Shown one piece after another: positions 45,301 to 56,977 of a stretch of DNA of 64,000 bases. Made by a program: the position numbers and the translations under genes. Location: NCBI GenBank assembly GCA_030248215.1, contig JASANG010000795.1, positions 1 through 64,000 of the forward strand, written 5' to 3'. This DNA comes from Enoplolaimus lenunculus (lineage: Eukaryota > Nematoda > Enoplea > Enoplida > Thoracostomopsidae). The notes under the pieces were generated by a model. That model did not search any database. It worked only from the letters and a program-made list of their open reading frames with translations, and was not told the origin of the DNA. Each line of letters opens with the position of its first letter. The first letter of the stretch is position 1.

Positions 45301-48300
45301 TCACCAGCGGTTGGTCCAGCTGATGTTCGACTACGATTGAGCAGCGCTGCTTTCAGGCGAGCGATTTCTTCTTGAAACTCTCGCAACAACGCGTCTTTAG
45401 GATCTTCGTTGATTGTCGGTGCATTACGAATATGTTTTGCTCGATTTGCATATCGCAATGTACTCATCGTTTCTTCGTAATTGTACGAAGCAGGACCTGA
45501 ATTAAACATTATCTAGTCCCGAATCCATAAAGGAATCTAAAATACTGCTCTGAAATAAATGAAACAGACGCCGTAAATCAGCAGTAATAAATTGTGTTTA
45601 TTAAATTAGTTTTAAACAGGTACTTACAACAACAGCATCACTGTGCCCAAAAGCCAAGATAGGTACTGTAGTTTTGTTCCAAGCTCAGTTAAGCCAAGAT
45701 CGTTACTGAAAGCCAGGGTTTGGACTATTTTCGCCGTTACTACAAGAGTTTTGTTTTATTCAAGGGTGATTGAGTTTCCTGTTATTTCCTACAATTTGCT
45801 AGTTGGGTGTTGATAGGGTACAAAGCGGAACGGGATTATATCGGAGTCGGAGCAGCAAATTTATACCGGAATCGAAACTAAATTTTGTGACTATATACGG
45901 CAGGGCGCGACCGGTTATCCAAATTAATATCCGGTAAAAACTGATACCCATATCCGGTTCCGGTATAAACGTACCGGATACGGGATATTTCCGGTGGTGG
46001 TCCCTCATTTCTTAAATTGCTTTTTACAAATAAGCGTCTTTAACATTTTGCTGCGACTGCATTTCTGGGTAAGGCAAAGAAGTTAAAGTTTCGATACGTT
46101 GCACCTCAACCACTACACAAATTTCGATGCTATATCCTGTTAATATCCGGTAAAAATAACTGGTCGGATCTGATAAATGTAAATTAACATCCGGTGGTAT
46201 CTTGCTATACGAACAACTTGTATTAATAAACTGATTTAGGGTGCCTTCGGCTGACAACAATTTTCCAAAACGTCGTATGAACAAATTAGCAATGATTTTG
46301 GTTCTGTAAAGCTAAACTATATTCAATTATTGTTATTTTCAAAACGAAACGGCAGTTTTATTTGTTTATATGTACAAAAAGTAGGATTAAAATTAAAATT
46401 TTAAAATTCTGATTTCAATTGATTGTGCAATCAGAATCGGAACTCTTTTTTAATCCAAATTCTAATCGGAAGCGGAATTCCGGTTACACGCGGATGTTAC
46501 GCATGCTGATGAAGACCTTTTGCAATCTAATACGATATCCTTGGTCTGCTGAGCTAGTGCTACACAAAACACAATGTTGTTATGAAACGTTGAGTAATTT
46601 CACTAAAAACAATAATTCATGTTGCGAGTACCTAGCTCAGTAACTCAGTTCATTACCAATATTTGCCACCATAACGGTGCGCGCATTGCCTCCCAATGAG
46701 TCCTGCAATAACCGTGTGAGCTTCGAGTCGCGATATGGAATATGAGTACTTTTGCCATCAACCAACGACGAAATCACATTGCCAAGGGCGGAAAGCGACA
46801 AATTAATTTTTGTTGCTTCCTTAAACAAAGACAAAGAAAAGCGTACAACATAAACACTGCTGGATTCTACTTAGTTAGTTAAGCAAACGCAATAAACAAA
46901 GTACGAAATATCCAAATACTGACGGAAAATGGTTTTATATCTACGTGATACGTAACGTAATGAAACGTTTATTCTAAAGTAGTTAATTTCTTAGCACACT
47001 AGAACTGACACAGGAAAATTATACTTGTTTGAGGATGAACCAAAACACACAAGGAAAATAATTAATTAGTCATACATACATCAAGTTCTAGCATTTTCCA
47101 GAGTTTTACGAAGGCAAAACAACTAACCTCACTTTCTGTTAAAAATAGCAACAACATAGACAATGCAATACTCAAAGTAGTCAACGTAAAAACAGTTTTG
47201 AGAAAAAATTTGTAGTAATGACACTGCGCACTCTCAGACCTTTTAAGACTTTTACGTCATTTTTGCACCTGCAGTTATTTGGAAAGAGATGAACTGAATC
47301 TAGCACAAGAGCAAACAGAAACACCTTGAAATGGTATGTAGGACCGGCCTACGGGGAACTTAGTGTACTTTGCACCCAAGACAGGGTGCGACCGAATATC
47401 CTGCTCCGGTTTACTATCCGGCAAAAAACCTGCATCCGGTTCCGGTATAAACTTACCGGATACCGGATTTCGGCGATGATTTCGTAAATCTCAAATTGTT
47501 GCAAATTACGTTGTGAGATGATATGTTTTCAGTCCCATTACATGTAAGTATACAGTAGTCCAACATAACCGATAAGGTATTCGAGCATACTTTGATTGTC
47601 CAAACATGGTTTGGTTACCAACGTAACGATTATGGTGAGAATTTGTAAGATATACAGTATTTTGCTGTGATATTTCGGTGAGTTTTCTTTATATAAACGC
47701 AATATTCCGTTTCCTAAAGATAAATCAACAATTACTGACTCATTAACGTGCAAAAAATTGTTTGGTTTAAAAAACACACTATCCGGTTAACATCCGGCTC
47801 CGGTTCCGGTAAAAAAATCACTATCCGGCTCCGGTATCCGGTTTTTCGCGATCCGGTCGCACCCTTACCCAAGCGTAACTTAGATACAATAACCTTAAAC
47901 CGTTGACCAGTTGATCCTGTTTTTGCCTGGCGTTCACTTCCGGCTAAATCAACCAAATTTAATTTGCCAACTCGAATATGCGGTTTTCCATCGATACCAG
48001 GTTCACAACACTCGACTGTGATCACAAAAATTGCATGTGACCTAATACAAACAAAAACAAAGCTATAAATGTTAGAGCAACCAATATAAGCCGTTTGATA
48101 ATAACCTAGAATCAAGCCAATGCATTTCTCAACGTGGCAGTTGATATCCTTTCGTCAACACTATCACATCAATGTTCCTTTGTCCAGGTGATGTAGAAAC
48201 AACAAGGCTATATTTAAGTTACAAAGAGAATGCGGGGATTTGCATATATAAGTTTTTGTATTGACAACTTTCCAAGGATATGCTCCATCGGTACATCCGT

Positions 48301-50664
48301 GCTGGATGTTAGGAAAATCTTTCGTTTTCTTGTAGAATTTAAGCTAATACTTTTGTACCCTTAGACGATATTTGTAAGTGGAACAGCAGACGGCACTGCA
48401 ATACACTTTTCACGTTCCTTTCAAAATCCAAATCCGTCTAAATAAGCTTTGCTAGGGATAGTTGACATTTCCAATAGAAAGTTTGTGCTAGCTGAATATA
48501 AAAATTCCAAAGAATAATTCCAGTCATAAACAGAAAACATAAAACACACAACAAGCAGTACCTCGAACTATGTTCGTTCATATTCGTGGCACCAACGGAG
48601 CGATTTTGATTTCCAGTTGACATAACATTCTGTATTTCTGTAGGATTTTTTGTGACAAATGATGATAAATCGCGCACGTAAACTCCAGACTCAGGCCGCT
48701 CTTTTAATTCCAGCCGTTTGCTAGAGTCTTTCTAAAACATATAATCAAATTTCGTGGATTGTTTCTAAACCAAAACCAACACAAAATCTGCTGTATTACC
48801 AAGCTTTTCAAAAGACATGCGAATGTGTTGTTGCTCTCTTTCCCGCCGCGGAATTGAATCGGAGCTGTCGAACTTTTCTAAGACCTCACCTGCTAATCTT
48901 GGTTACGCCCCTGAACTGAACAAAAACTAACCTGCAACAAATCGCGTATTTCTTCTTGATAAATCTCCATATAAGAAGCACGAACTAAATACTGCTGGTC
49001 ATGCGCTGACGTCGATATATGAGAGAAAATGTGCGAAAACGAATTTGGAATAACTCCTTGATGCTTTGTATCATGAGGAACACCTGAAATTGAATGTCCA
49101 AATTATTAAGAAGCGAAATTCATTACTTCAAAAAGGCAGAATGTATATAATAGCAGCAAACGGCTAAAGTATATATTATGTTAAGGTTCCGAGGCCTAAC
49201 ACGGCTAACGCAAACCAAAATTGGTGCAAAAAACAGACAGTACTCATATACGTCGCGCTTTCCTCAAGCTGTTTAGTGTCTACGTATACAAATCTTTTAA
49301 GGTTCCGAGGCCTAACAAGTCTAACGCAAACCAAAATTGATGCAAAAAACAGACAGTACTCATATACGTCGCGCTTTGCTCAAGCTGTTTAGTGTCTACA
49401 TATACAAACCTTCCATAGTATATGTCTTTCCGGTTCCGGTTTGTCCGTATGCAAAAATGGTTCCGTTATATCCCTTGAGCACTGAATCAACAAGTTCGCG
49501 AAATACATCATCATACAATTCTTGTTGTGTTGAGAACTCATCATACACCGAGTCAAATGTAAACGTTCGCGGGGGCTCGATTGAGTCTAAAAGAAATACA
49601 TCATAGAAAAGCTCAAAAAAATCCAAATCACATCAATAGCAGTAATGGTAGCAGGGTGGCAACAAAGGTTCGAATTTGAATTCGGCGAAAATTTTCGGTT
49701 CGGTTTCGGATCCGGTTGTGAAAAAAGATTATCTAAACGCCGGATCCAACAATGTTCAGCAATATGTTTTAAACAATAAAAATTTTAAATAACTTGTTAC
49801 ATATATTTATTTTTTGGTTCAGGTCCCAAAACTCAGAACTGAGGTCGGGTACGAAATAGAATAACGTTTAACAATTATACGGCTGTCATTACGTACGTTT
49901 ATATTCTGAAACAAATTATAGATATATCTGAAATTTGCAACACGAAGGATTCGGATTAGGATTCGGAGAAATCGTGGATTCAGTGCCACCCTGAGTGATA
50001 GCCGCGGCGATTTTATTTTTCAACCCAATGCTCTATTTCTCGGTGGGTGAAGTTTATTTCAAATTTGGCGGCCGCAACCCCACCTGGTCAAAAAGTTCAC
50101 AGGCCAGTATAAATGTTGTCCTTATTCATGCATATGAGCAGCAGGTATTACGCACCATGTTCTAATTCTGGGCATCTGAGTACACTAATGTACGCATCAA
50201 ACACAGCATTCTTGCATACGTATATAATTAAGCTAATTAACGAGTGGCTAATTATTCTGCACGTTGGCAAATTTGTGAACATTATATTTAGGTTGAGGTT
50301 AGTATTCAGCACAGAATTTTATACGCAAGAGTGAAGCAAATAACCCATTCTACTCAATTTCCCAGCTGTCGGGCACCATTCTTGTTACGTTTGCTAGGAC
50401 AAAAACAAACCTTTCAACGGTATAGTAACTAAAGTACTGAAAAATGAAATACTAGAAATAAACTATAAAATCAGCAGAAAGGTTACACCAGTCTAAATAT
50501 GTACCTTTAGGATTTTTAATATCAATACTGCCACGTCTGGAATCGATGTGGACAATTTGACAATGACCAGCAGCGATCTCTTTCTCTGTCATGGGCCGGC
50601 AACGGACAATTACCCTAACGCATTCAGAAGCCACAGACCTTACAAGTGGCTTTACTTCCGTCAT
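42025..50664 (-). CDS. KIF3B: Kinesin-2 motor subunit KIF3B, 11 exons
   Basis: KIF3B is a plus-end microtubule motor of heterotrimeric kinesin-2, used in ciliary transport. Exons read from sequence: 50505-50664, 49410-49586, 48932-49083, 48562-48731, 47894-48041, 46657-46819, about 45239-45496, 44463-44605, 43705-43812, 43173/43177-43353, 42025-43011. Together they give about 880 residues against 747 in human. Motor hallmarks: VRVIVRCRP in exon 1, P-loop GQTGTGKT in exon 2, EHSSR/SHAIF across exons 4-5, [12 protein letters not shown] in exon 5, [20 protein letters not shown] in exon 6. The neck is [20 protein letters not shown] (exon 7); exons 8-10 are coiled coil with [11 protein letters not shown] and [18 protein letters not shown]. 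The tail ends [13 protein letters not shown], matching the vertebrate GLVPK end. The exon 7 donor is uncertain (45239 or 45212 fit the phase). The exon 10-11 junction needs a GC donor to keep frame (see findings). Confidence 0.92.
43012..43176 (-). other. Probable GC-AG intron (KIF3B intron 10)
   Basis: Splicing AAG|GCAGGT to TTTCAG|ACA joins VAVK to TKKLKKLW without a gap, as in other KIF3B proteins. The nearby GT at 43172 would shift the frame and reach a stop about 40 codons on. Confidence 0.6.
45814..46492. mobile_element. A5 MITE in KIF3B intron 6, interrupted by an A4 MITE
   Basis: The outer parts match 38492-38909: TACAAAGCGGAACGGGATTA at the left, and the ATTGATTGTGCAATC-type core (ATTGATTGTGCAATCAG) and CGGAATTCCGGTTACACG at the right. 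The A4 element at 45901-46204 sits in the middle, between GTGACTAT and TTGATTTAGGG-type sequence. Confidence 0.65.
45901..46204. mobile_element. hAT-like MITE (family A4) nested in A5
   Basis: Begins CAGGGCGCGACCGG and ends GGTGGTATCTTG (a worn GGTCGCACCCTG). Flanks ATATACGG and CTATACGA match at 6 of 8. It contains CCGGTTCCGGTA units and is younger than the A5 host element. Confidence 0.6.
47382..47866. mobile_element. hAT-like MITE (family A4) beside the exon 5 donor
   Basis: Begins CAGGGTGCGACCG and ends CCGGTCGCACCCTT. Flanks ACCCAAGA and ACCCAAGC match at 7 of 8. It is 485 bp and lies in KIF3B intron 5, its edge only about 27 bp from the exon 5 splice donor at 47893. Confidence 0.72.
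49181..49412. repeat. 116-bp tandem duplication across the exon 2 donor
   Basis: Two units, 49181-49296 and 49297-49412, each run from TTAAGGTTCCGAGGCCTAAC to a TCTACRTATACAAA end and are nearly identical. The second unit ends inside KIF3B exon 2 and includes its donor; in the first unit the equivalent GT reads AT. Confidence 0.85.
49652..49993. mobile_element. hAT-like MITE in KIF3B intron 1
   Basis: Begins CAGGGTGGCAAC and ends GTGCCACCCTG. Flanks AATGGTAG and AGTGATAG match at 6 of 8. The arms carry GGATTCGGA and TTCGGTTTCGGATCCGG units. It is 342 bp. Confidence 0.62.
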
Positions 50665-52219
50665 AACTACAATAAGTCAATAGTTCACATACTTATCTCA
50701 TCGAAAAAAATGGTGTCAGAAAAAGTGCAGGGACTGGATAGAGCGCGGGCTTCCCAAAATTCCGTGATGGGGCCCCTTCCTTATGAGCAAAGTATTTTTC
50801 AACTTATTTAAAACCTTGCTTAAGGTGGCGCTCAAATGGAGGAATGTGGCTGGCTGCTCTGATCTTGGTTAGAAACCTGACTCAAGAATCACGCTTTACA
50901 TATTTCACATAGAAAACTAACGCAACCACATCGTACAAATTCATTTTTAACATTAAAATTAAAAAATTACATTAGCTATGTTGTTAACAAACACAGCAAA
51001 TCGACATGTAGCCAAAGGGTCTGATGTCCGGATCGTATGTAGGGAAGGGGTGGAAGATATAAACCTCTTTGAAATATTTCAGATACAAAAAAGGTGTCTT
51101 TTAGGTGACGGCGTCAAATTAGTTATTTGATTACGGCTCGTTATTACCAGACGAGATACTGTCGCATATTTTTTGCGGGAATGCATTAGAGTATTAAGCT
51201 ATGGACTATTCTTTGCTTAGGATTAGGTTTTGGTTTTTTCAGTTGAGATGAAATCAAATAAAATAAAACCACAATAACGTTCCTGCTATTGGTAACCAGT
51301 AAAAAATTTAATGTTTGACTTTTTCAAAGCGAAAAACACAACAAACATCGAAAACCAAACAGGATTATGTCTAGTATACCATATGACGGAAAATTGTAAA
51401 AACATCTCTAGAGACATAGTAGAGTTACTTTAAAGGGGTGTAACAGAAGATTAAACATATTCCTAAGCCTAAGCCTTAAAGCATAAGCCTAAGCAAAACA
51501 TGTAATCTAGAATCTAAACCTACCCTTTTATAGATACACCAGAGGACAACCCTTAAAGTAAACATGGGCCAGCGATTGTGCCATACTCCATATTCCATAT
51601 TTTATCATACGTTTAAAGAAACTTCATTTGATTCAAGATTCTGGCATCCTAAAATGGTGTGTTGACACCATTATGCGATAAAATAGCGTTAAATCTGAAT
51701 TTTTCGGTAAACAAGTATATTTTTTGTTTTCCGGTTCCGGTATTTTTTGACTCCGGTTACGGTTCCGTATCCGTTATATTATATTTACGGTTGCTCCCTG
51801 GTGACAGATGGCAATTGAAATGTTGTGCCATGAGACCATAATCATGCGTTGTGGTACGGTCCGTACGATGACGAACGTCGCCGGACTACATGCAATAAAA
51901 TCAGGTTTTCAAAGACAAGGCGCTGTTGCGCGAATATTTCAAAAATTGCTTTACCTGCGGATAAAGTGAATCAGAAAGTACTACTATATATTCTATGGGT
52001 ATAAGACATATTTTTAAATGAATTACGAACCAAAGCTACAAGTAAATCTCTGAATGTATGTGTTTCAGAAAGAATCCGTTTTGAAGTGGTGGATTTCGCG
52101 AAAGCCAATTTTGCAGAAGGTTCTGTGTAAGAAACTGTTATTTTTACATATAGCATTCTATACAAGCCACTGATTCGCTTTACTGACAACCAGAATTGTG
52201 CGCCTGGTGCCGAAATGTA
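50665..52219. other. KIF3B upstream region; no gene, repeat pieces
   Basis: The first few hundred bases upstream of 50664 should hold the KIF3B promoter, but no recognisable element stands out. A family B-like piece with CCTAAGCCTAAGCC is at about 51450-51500, a family D-like end at about 51545-51580, and the 3' half of an A1 MITE at about 51590-51801. Confidence 0.4.
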
Positions 52220-52587
52220 CACTGTAAAAATGGGGAGTCAAATTTGACTCCGGCAGAGTCAATTTCGACTCACAATTACGCAGTAAAATTGATGGTTAAT
52301 TAGTTAATTTTAGCCAATATCTATGCAATATGTTTTTAAGTTGTTTGGTTTTACACGCTAATTTTCTGCGAAATTTTAAAATTTTTTCCTGAAAGTTGTG
52401 TCAAAAGTGTAAAACGAACCGCGCTAAACAGATAAATTTTACAAAATTATAAATAATTTTACTACCGAAATAGCCGGAACATTCGGCAAAAATTCTGCCG
52501 AAGACGGAGGCCAATTTTCTGCCAGCGCCGGAGGCAGACCTCCGGTTGTACACTAGTATTCAGGTAATGGTAGATAAAACATAAGAC

Positions 52588-52773
52588 CAATGTAAAGAAC
52601 AGGGCGGAACAGTATTTATAAGCGTATTCCCAAGCCTAAGCCTAAGCCTAAGCTTATGAATGAGTATATTCCTAAATGCCTAAGCCTAACCTAAGCCAAG
52701 CAAAAAATTAGTCTAAACCTTATTACTCTATTCTAATCCACTTAAAATACGTTCCTCCCCTGATCTTTACATG
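52588..52773. repeat. Family B MITE with clearest TTAGGC hexamers
   Basis: Ends AATGTAAAGAACAGGGCGG and CCCTGATCTTTACAT. Near the left is a run of CCTAAG hexamers (at least three perfect), and the right arm holds CCTAAGCCTAACC. About 186 bp. Confidence 0.62.
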
Positions 52774-52776
52774 GGC

Positions 52777-52975
52777 CCAATCGCTCAGACAATTTTAGAA
52801 AAACAAGTTAGAAATATGACAATTTTTCTTAAATTTTCGAATGAGAAAAATTTTCAATACCGAAAACCGAAAAACTCTGGTGAAAAAATACCGGATTTAT
52901 TATTGGAACCGGATAGTGAAAAATACCGGATTTTAGTACCGGAGCCGGAATTCCGGATGCACCTGTCACGGAATT
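52777..52975. repeat. Half of an A1 hAT-like MITE
   Basis: Starts mid-element (CGCTCAGACAATTTTAG) and runs to an end like GGAATTCCGGATGCACC. The missing half begins at the family B border. Confidence 0.55.
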
Positions 52976-53594
52976 CCGGTTGCACCTCTCACATATCTAC
53001 CAAGCAGGCTAAAACTGGAGGTCTGCTACCGGCATCGGAGCCGACTAGTTATGGGCATCGGATATTTTTTCATATCCGGATATCCGGCAATTCTTGCCGG
53101 ATATTTATTTGGATATCCGGATATCCAAAATGGAGGTCAAATAAATATAAGTCCATAGTTCTGGGTATTCCGTTTAGAAGATTGCTACAGACTACTAAAT
53201 AAATACTTGCGTTGACAACTTAAAATTGAGTTGGTTTGGCTTGTTCTTTGCCTTATATTTAAACCACTGCAATAGAGATTTCATCGAATATAACCCTTCC
53301 CTAGAACCAGATTGAAATACAGTTACGCTAAAAGTCGTACAAACATCAGCCCATGTTACTTGTACTGGTGTCGCGCTTTCAGCAGCAGATCCAGACATGC
53401 TGAAAAAATAGCTAATTTACCGCAAACGAATAAATAGTGATGTGATCATTAAACTTTAAAGTTTACGCATTCTTTGCGAGTTTCAATCAAACATTTGAGA
53501 TCGTTTCTGGCAGACTGGGGAACGGGGCAATTAGAGGCTGGTAGCCTCATGCGTATGTTTAAGCTTACGCGTATACTTAGTAGACACGGCCGTA

Positions 53595-54038
53595 TAATTA
53601 AAATGGCCCATGTTACTATAAAGGCCGACCCAATTTCCCGGGACAGAAATATACCCGGAGTGCGCACTTATGCGCTCCTGTATACATATGCACAGGCAGA
53701 TATATTTACGTAGGATATATATGTATAATATATACAATATATATGTATATATACATACATATTTATATGTGTATATTATATATCCCATCTGTCTAAACTG
53801 TCCCATCTGTTCACACTGTCCCACCTGTCCCGTTCGTCCCATCTGTCCTAAGTGTCCCAACTGTCCCATTTGTCCCGCTGCCCGTTTGTCCCAAGTGTCC
53901 CATCTGTCCATCTGTCCCAACTGTCCCACTGTCTCATCTGTCCCACTGTCCCAATTATATTTTTCGTATAAACTCCTGGTACATTCCTGTCCCGGGAAAA
54001 TGGGACGGCCTTTAGGGTAACATTGGCCATTAAAATTA
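53595..54038. repeat. Family D foldback with a TGTCCCA array
   Basis: Long inverted ends: GGCCCATGTTACTATAAAGG on the left and CCTTTAGGGTAACATTGGCC on the right, each continuing into a TTTCCCGGGACAG block. The interior is a TA-rich microsatellite (about 53700-53785) followed by about 170 bp of imperfect TGTCCCA(T/A)C repeats. Long frames on both strands here reflect only the repeat. Confidence 0.65.
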
Positions 54039-54459
54039 TCCAAACAATTAACAAAATTAATATTGAAAAACTCGAATATTGCTCCAATAAACTACAATTA
54101 ACTAAACCAAATTTATCACCACCAAGGCATATCCAATCCACAAAAGATACTACGTTTCAAGCAGTTGCTCTGGCTTATTACCCCGGTTAGGTTTAGTAAC
54201 AAAAACTTGAATTTTGTTGTCTTCCACTTTCGGTATATAGGAAGGTGCAACCATTCTACCAAAATGTTAAACTAATGACGTTAATTTAGTATTACTTGCA
54301 AAAATTTATAATTTTCTCCTGATTTACGTTATATTTTTGTATTTCAAACAAAAGTCACTGCGAAATATTCGGATTTTGCGTTTATTTTGTTTCTTTCACA
54401 GGTAATAAAACTAGTACTTGACGGTGCGTGTCCGATGCAAAGACTTTGCTGGGTTAATT

Positions 54460-54729
54460 TTAACCCTTTCTCACATGAATATTTTCTATTTCCCCTGAGA
54501 CCTACTTTTATGCTCGGATTCGAACTCCAGTGATTGGAGTGGGAGGCGTATACCATCACCACTCAGCTATAGGAGCTTGACGCTCGAGCCCGAGGGGCTC
54601 TCACGTGTTGTGGTGATTTAGTACTATGTATACGTGTTGCAATTGTTAAACACGGTGCGGTATATACTATTTAACGTATATACACTGTGCTGAGTTTCCT
54701 ACAGGCAACTCAATGTGAGAAGTGGTTAA
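54460..54729. mobile_element. piggyBac-like MITE carrying a tRNA-like unit, copy 2
   Basis: TTAACCCTTTCTCACAT on the left and ATGTGAGAAGTGGTTAA on the right: TTAA flanks with CCC-type inverted ends. It is 270 bp, the same size and internal order as 6006-6276 but in the opposite orientation. Contains a tRNA-like unit at about 54502-54576 on the minus strand. Confidence 0.65.
54502..54576 (-). other. tRNA-like Pol III unit inside the MITE
   Basis: Box A TAGCTGAGTGG and box B GAGTTCGAATCC lie at tRNA spacing over about 74 nt. The 5' CCTAT can pair with 3' GTAGG as an acceptor stem. The loop CTCCCAC again gives CCC, but the anticodon stem is poor. Confidence 0.55.
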
Positions 54730-56025
54730 GATGAACTAAAAATACGAAGTCATTTTACTTATAAATATCACGCTAATCTGAAGTTTTTTAATATATATTG
54801 GTAATATTCTGACTGATGCGGGATTCACGTTATAACCGGGGCAGGCGGGACGCGGTTTGTCCCATGTTGATTCGACGTCAACGTTAAAATGCGAGCACTT
54901 ATATCGGGTGAACAGACAAACTCGAATGTCATATGATACTGAGCGACATTTATGCAAATATCATGATATTCCAAAATGTCGGGCGGCAAAGGCACCGCTG
55001 TGCTTAAAATACCGAATGCACGTCTGCAAATTCATTTCCAGCACAAAACTACTAAGAAAATGAGCTTCATATTTCACAAATTCAAATTTCAAATTCTAGT
55101 ATCATATGATATTCAACAGGACAATTTGAATATGTTACCTCAAGTATGCAGACATTTGAAAATATATATGAAATTCGCTACCAATACATGGAATATCATA
55201 TGATATTGAAGGACAAAAGGTGACCTGCACATGAAGATAGCAGACAAATACGACTTTTTGAATATGGTATAGTGTATTAGCAGACAAAATGTAACCAAAT
55301 AGTCTAATAGGGACAAAACGTGTCCCAAGCTGCCCCGGTTATAACGTGAACCCCGCATGAGGTTTGGATACAGAATTTTTTCGTCAGCTTCAGCTACTTT
55401 GGTGGTGAAACCATGCAAATTACTCCAAAAAATTTTCAGACAAAAGCATTTCGGATATCCGGCTACGCGTTTCATTTCGGATACATATCCGGATATTTTT
55501 CATATCCGATATCCGGTGCCCATCTAAAAATAAAACAAACAGCGTAGGTTTCCGATTAGAAAACTTTTTAAGTATAGACAACAATAATTATGACCCTATG
55601 AGCTCTATTATATTATAACTATACAAAGAAATCTTTAATTAAAGTTATATTTAAACCGATTTAATAGAAACGTTATGTAAATTTCAACTTTGGTTACGCT
55701 ACATCGAGGGGAATGCGAAGAGTGGATTAGGCTTAAACGGAGACCTGGCGGAGTCGAATTTAACTCATAAGTGCCGTAGAGCCTATTTCGGAGTCAGTCG
55801 ATTTGAGTCACAACTTTTTACAGTGCACTTAATGTAGAATTAGCAACAAGACATTATTATTCATAATCACACAGAAATCCGCTAATTTTCCGTAATTATT
55901 CGATTGCAAAACTCACAATGATACGTATAAATAAGGTACAACCAGGAGAATAAACCAAAAAAGGAGCTGAAGCAAAATCAGGCATCTAAAATTTGTCAAA
56001 AATTGGAAGGTGCCAATATTCTCCG

Positions 56026-56336
56026 AATGTACGGTGATGTGAAAGGATAGTAAGTATAATGGAAACGGATGTTTAAGTATAAAAGTTTAAGATGTGCACT
56101 TTTATTAACCCGGCTATGTTAAATTTTATCGAACAAATTGCGAATGCATCGAAAATGTTTACGACTGTCAAAAAAATTTAGTATTTCAAGTTCAAATTCA
56201 ACAATTGCCGCATATAAGTGTTGAATAGCTTCATGGTATGTGATTTACAACTATCTCTGAGTACAAATATAAGAAAATCCCGCTGTTTATACAACGAACT
56301 ATGATTTTTAAAGGGAACTCATATCCGGTTACACCG
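56026..56336. repeat. A6-type MITE, worn
   Basis: Shares with 31335-31707 the blocks AAGTATAAAAGTTT, GCGAATGCATCGAAA and the end ATCCGGTTACACC. Confidence 0.5.
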
Positions 56337-56977
56337 TGATAGATATAGCTGCATAACTTTAGTCATCCCATAGCACGAAAGTTGAAACTAATCGCAACTA
56401 TTTAAATCCAAAACGTAAGTTTATGAAAAATTTTTGTTCTAACTACCAACCATGTAGAAATAGCTAAATGAACAATTTGCAACATTACTAATTAGGTCAA
56501 ACACGTGATATTTCAAACTTCACGCTATACTCAGTACAGTAGCGTTTTACAGGCCCTTACAAACACTACGGTTCAAAATTTCGCCTATAAAAACTTGAAT
56601 CTCGCAATCCTATTACACTGAAAAACAAGCAATCGGCATTGATCAATGAGAAAGAAGTGCAAATCATAGTATTCGCAGCAAAAAAGATGTACGCATCTGT
56701 AAACCAGGCTAATATAAAGATATATATGTAAATTCTAAAGAAACACGACACAATTGAATAAGCGCTAGTGTAGAACAATTATAGGTGAATGCCAAAATAC
56801 AATACAGAACTCGCATATATAATATAAATTGGATAATTGCTAGAAATAACATCATATTAGAAAGACTACATTTTTACGCGGTATTTACAAATTATATGCG
56901 CTGACAGAAGCCGCACATCTTTTAAGTTAAACTGTTAAATTGTTTAGAACACGCTAATTGCAAATACGGTACGTACC

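Larger units (their letters stand above)
53047..55527. repeat. Family H ends enclosing 2.4 kb
   Basis: Left ATGGGCATCGGATAT and right ATATCCGGTGCCCAT are inverted copies, each followed by CATATCCGGATAT-type blocks. The pair may be one element filled by later insertions (family D and the tRNA-bearing MITE) or two separate fragments. Confidence 0.4.
52220..55825. mobile_element. 3.6-kb element with CACTGTAAAAA ends, host of a nested stack
   Basis: The left end is CACTGTAAAAATGG followed by GAGTCAAATTTGACTCC; the right end is GAGTCACAACTTTTTACAGTG preceded by GGAGTCGAATTTAACTC. These are inverted copies of one terminal sequence. Inside are an A3 half, a family B element, an A1 half, a family H pair, family D and the second tRNA-bearing MITE. 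That reading as one interrupted element is an inference. Confidence 0.4.

Noticed and set aside
52631-52690. Interstitial telomere as evidence for a nematode
   Set aside because: The hexamers are bounded by MITE ends and recur in dispersed copies, so they say nothing firm about the organism's telomere.
53531-54043. 170- and 116-codon frames on opposite strands
   Set aside because: Both are translations of the TGTCCCA array and TA microsatellite.
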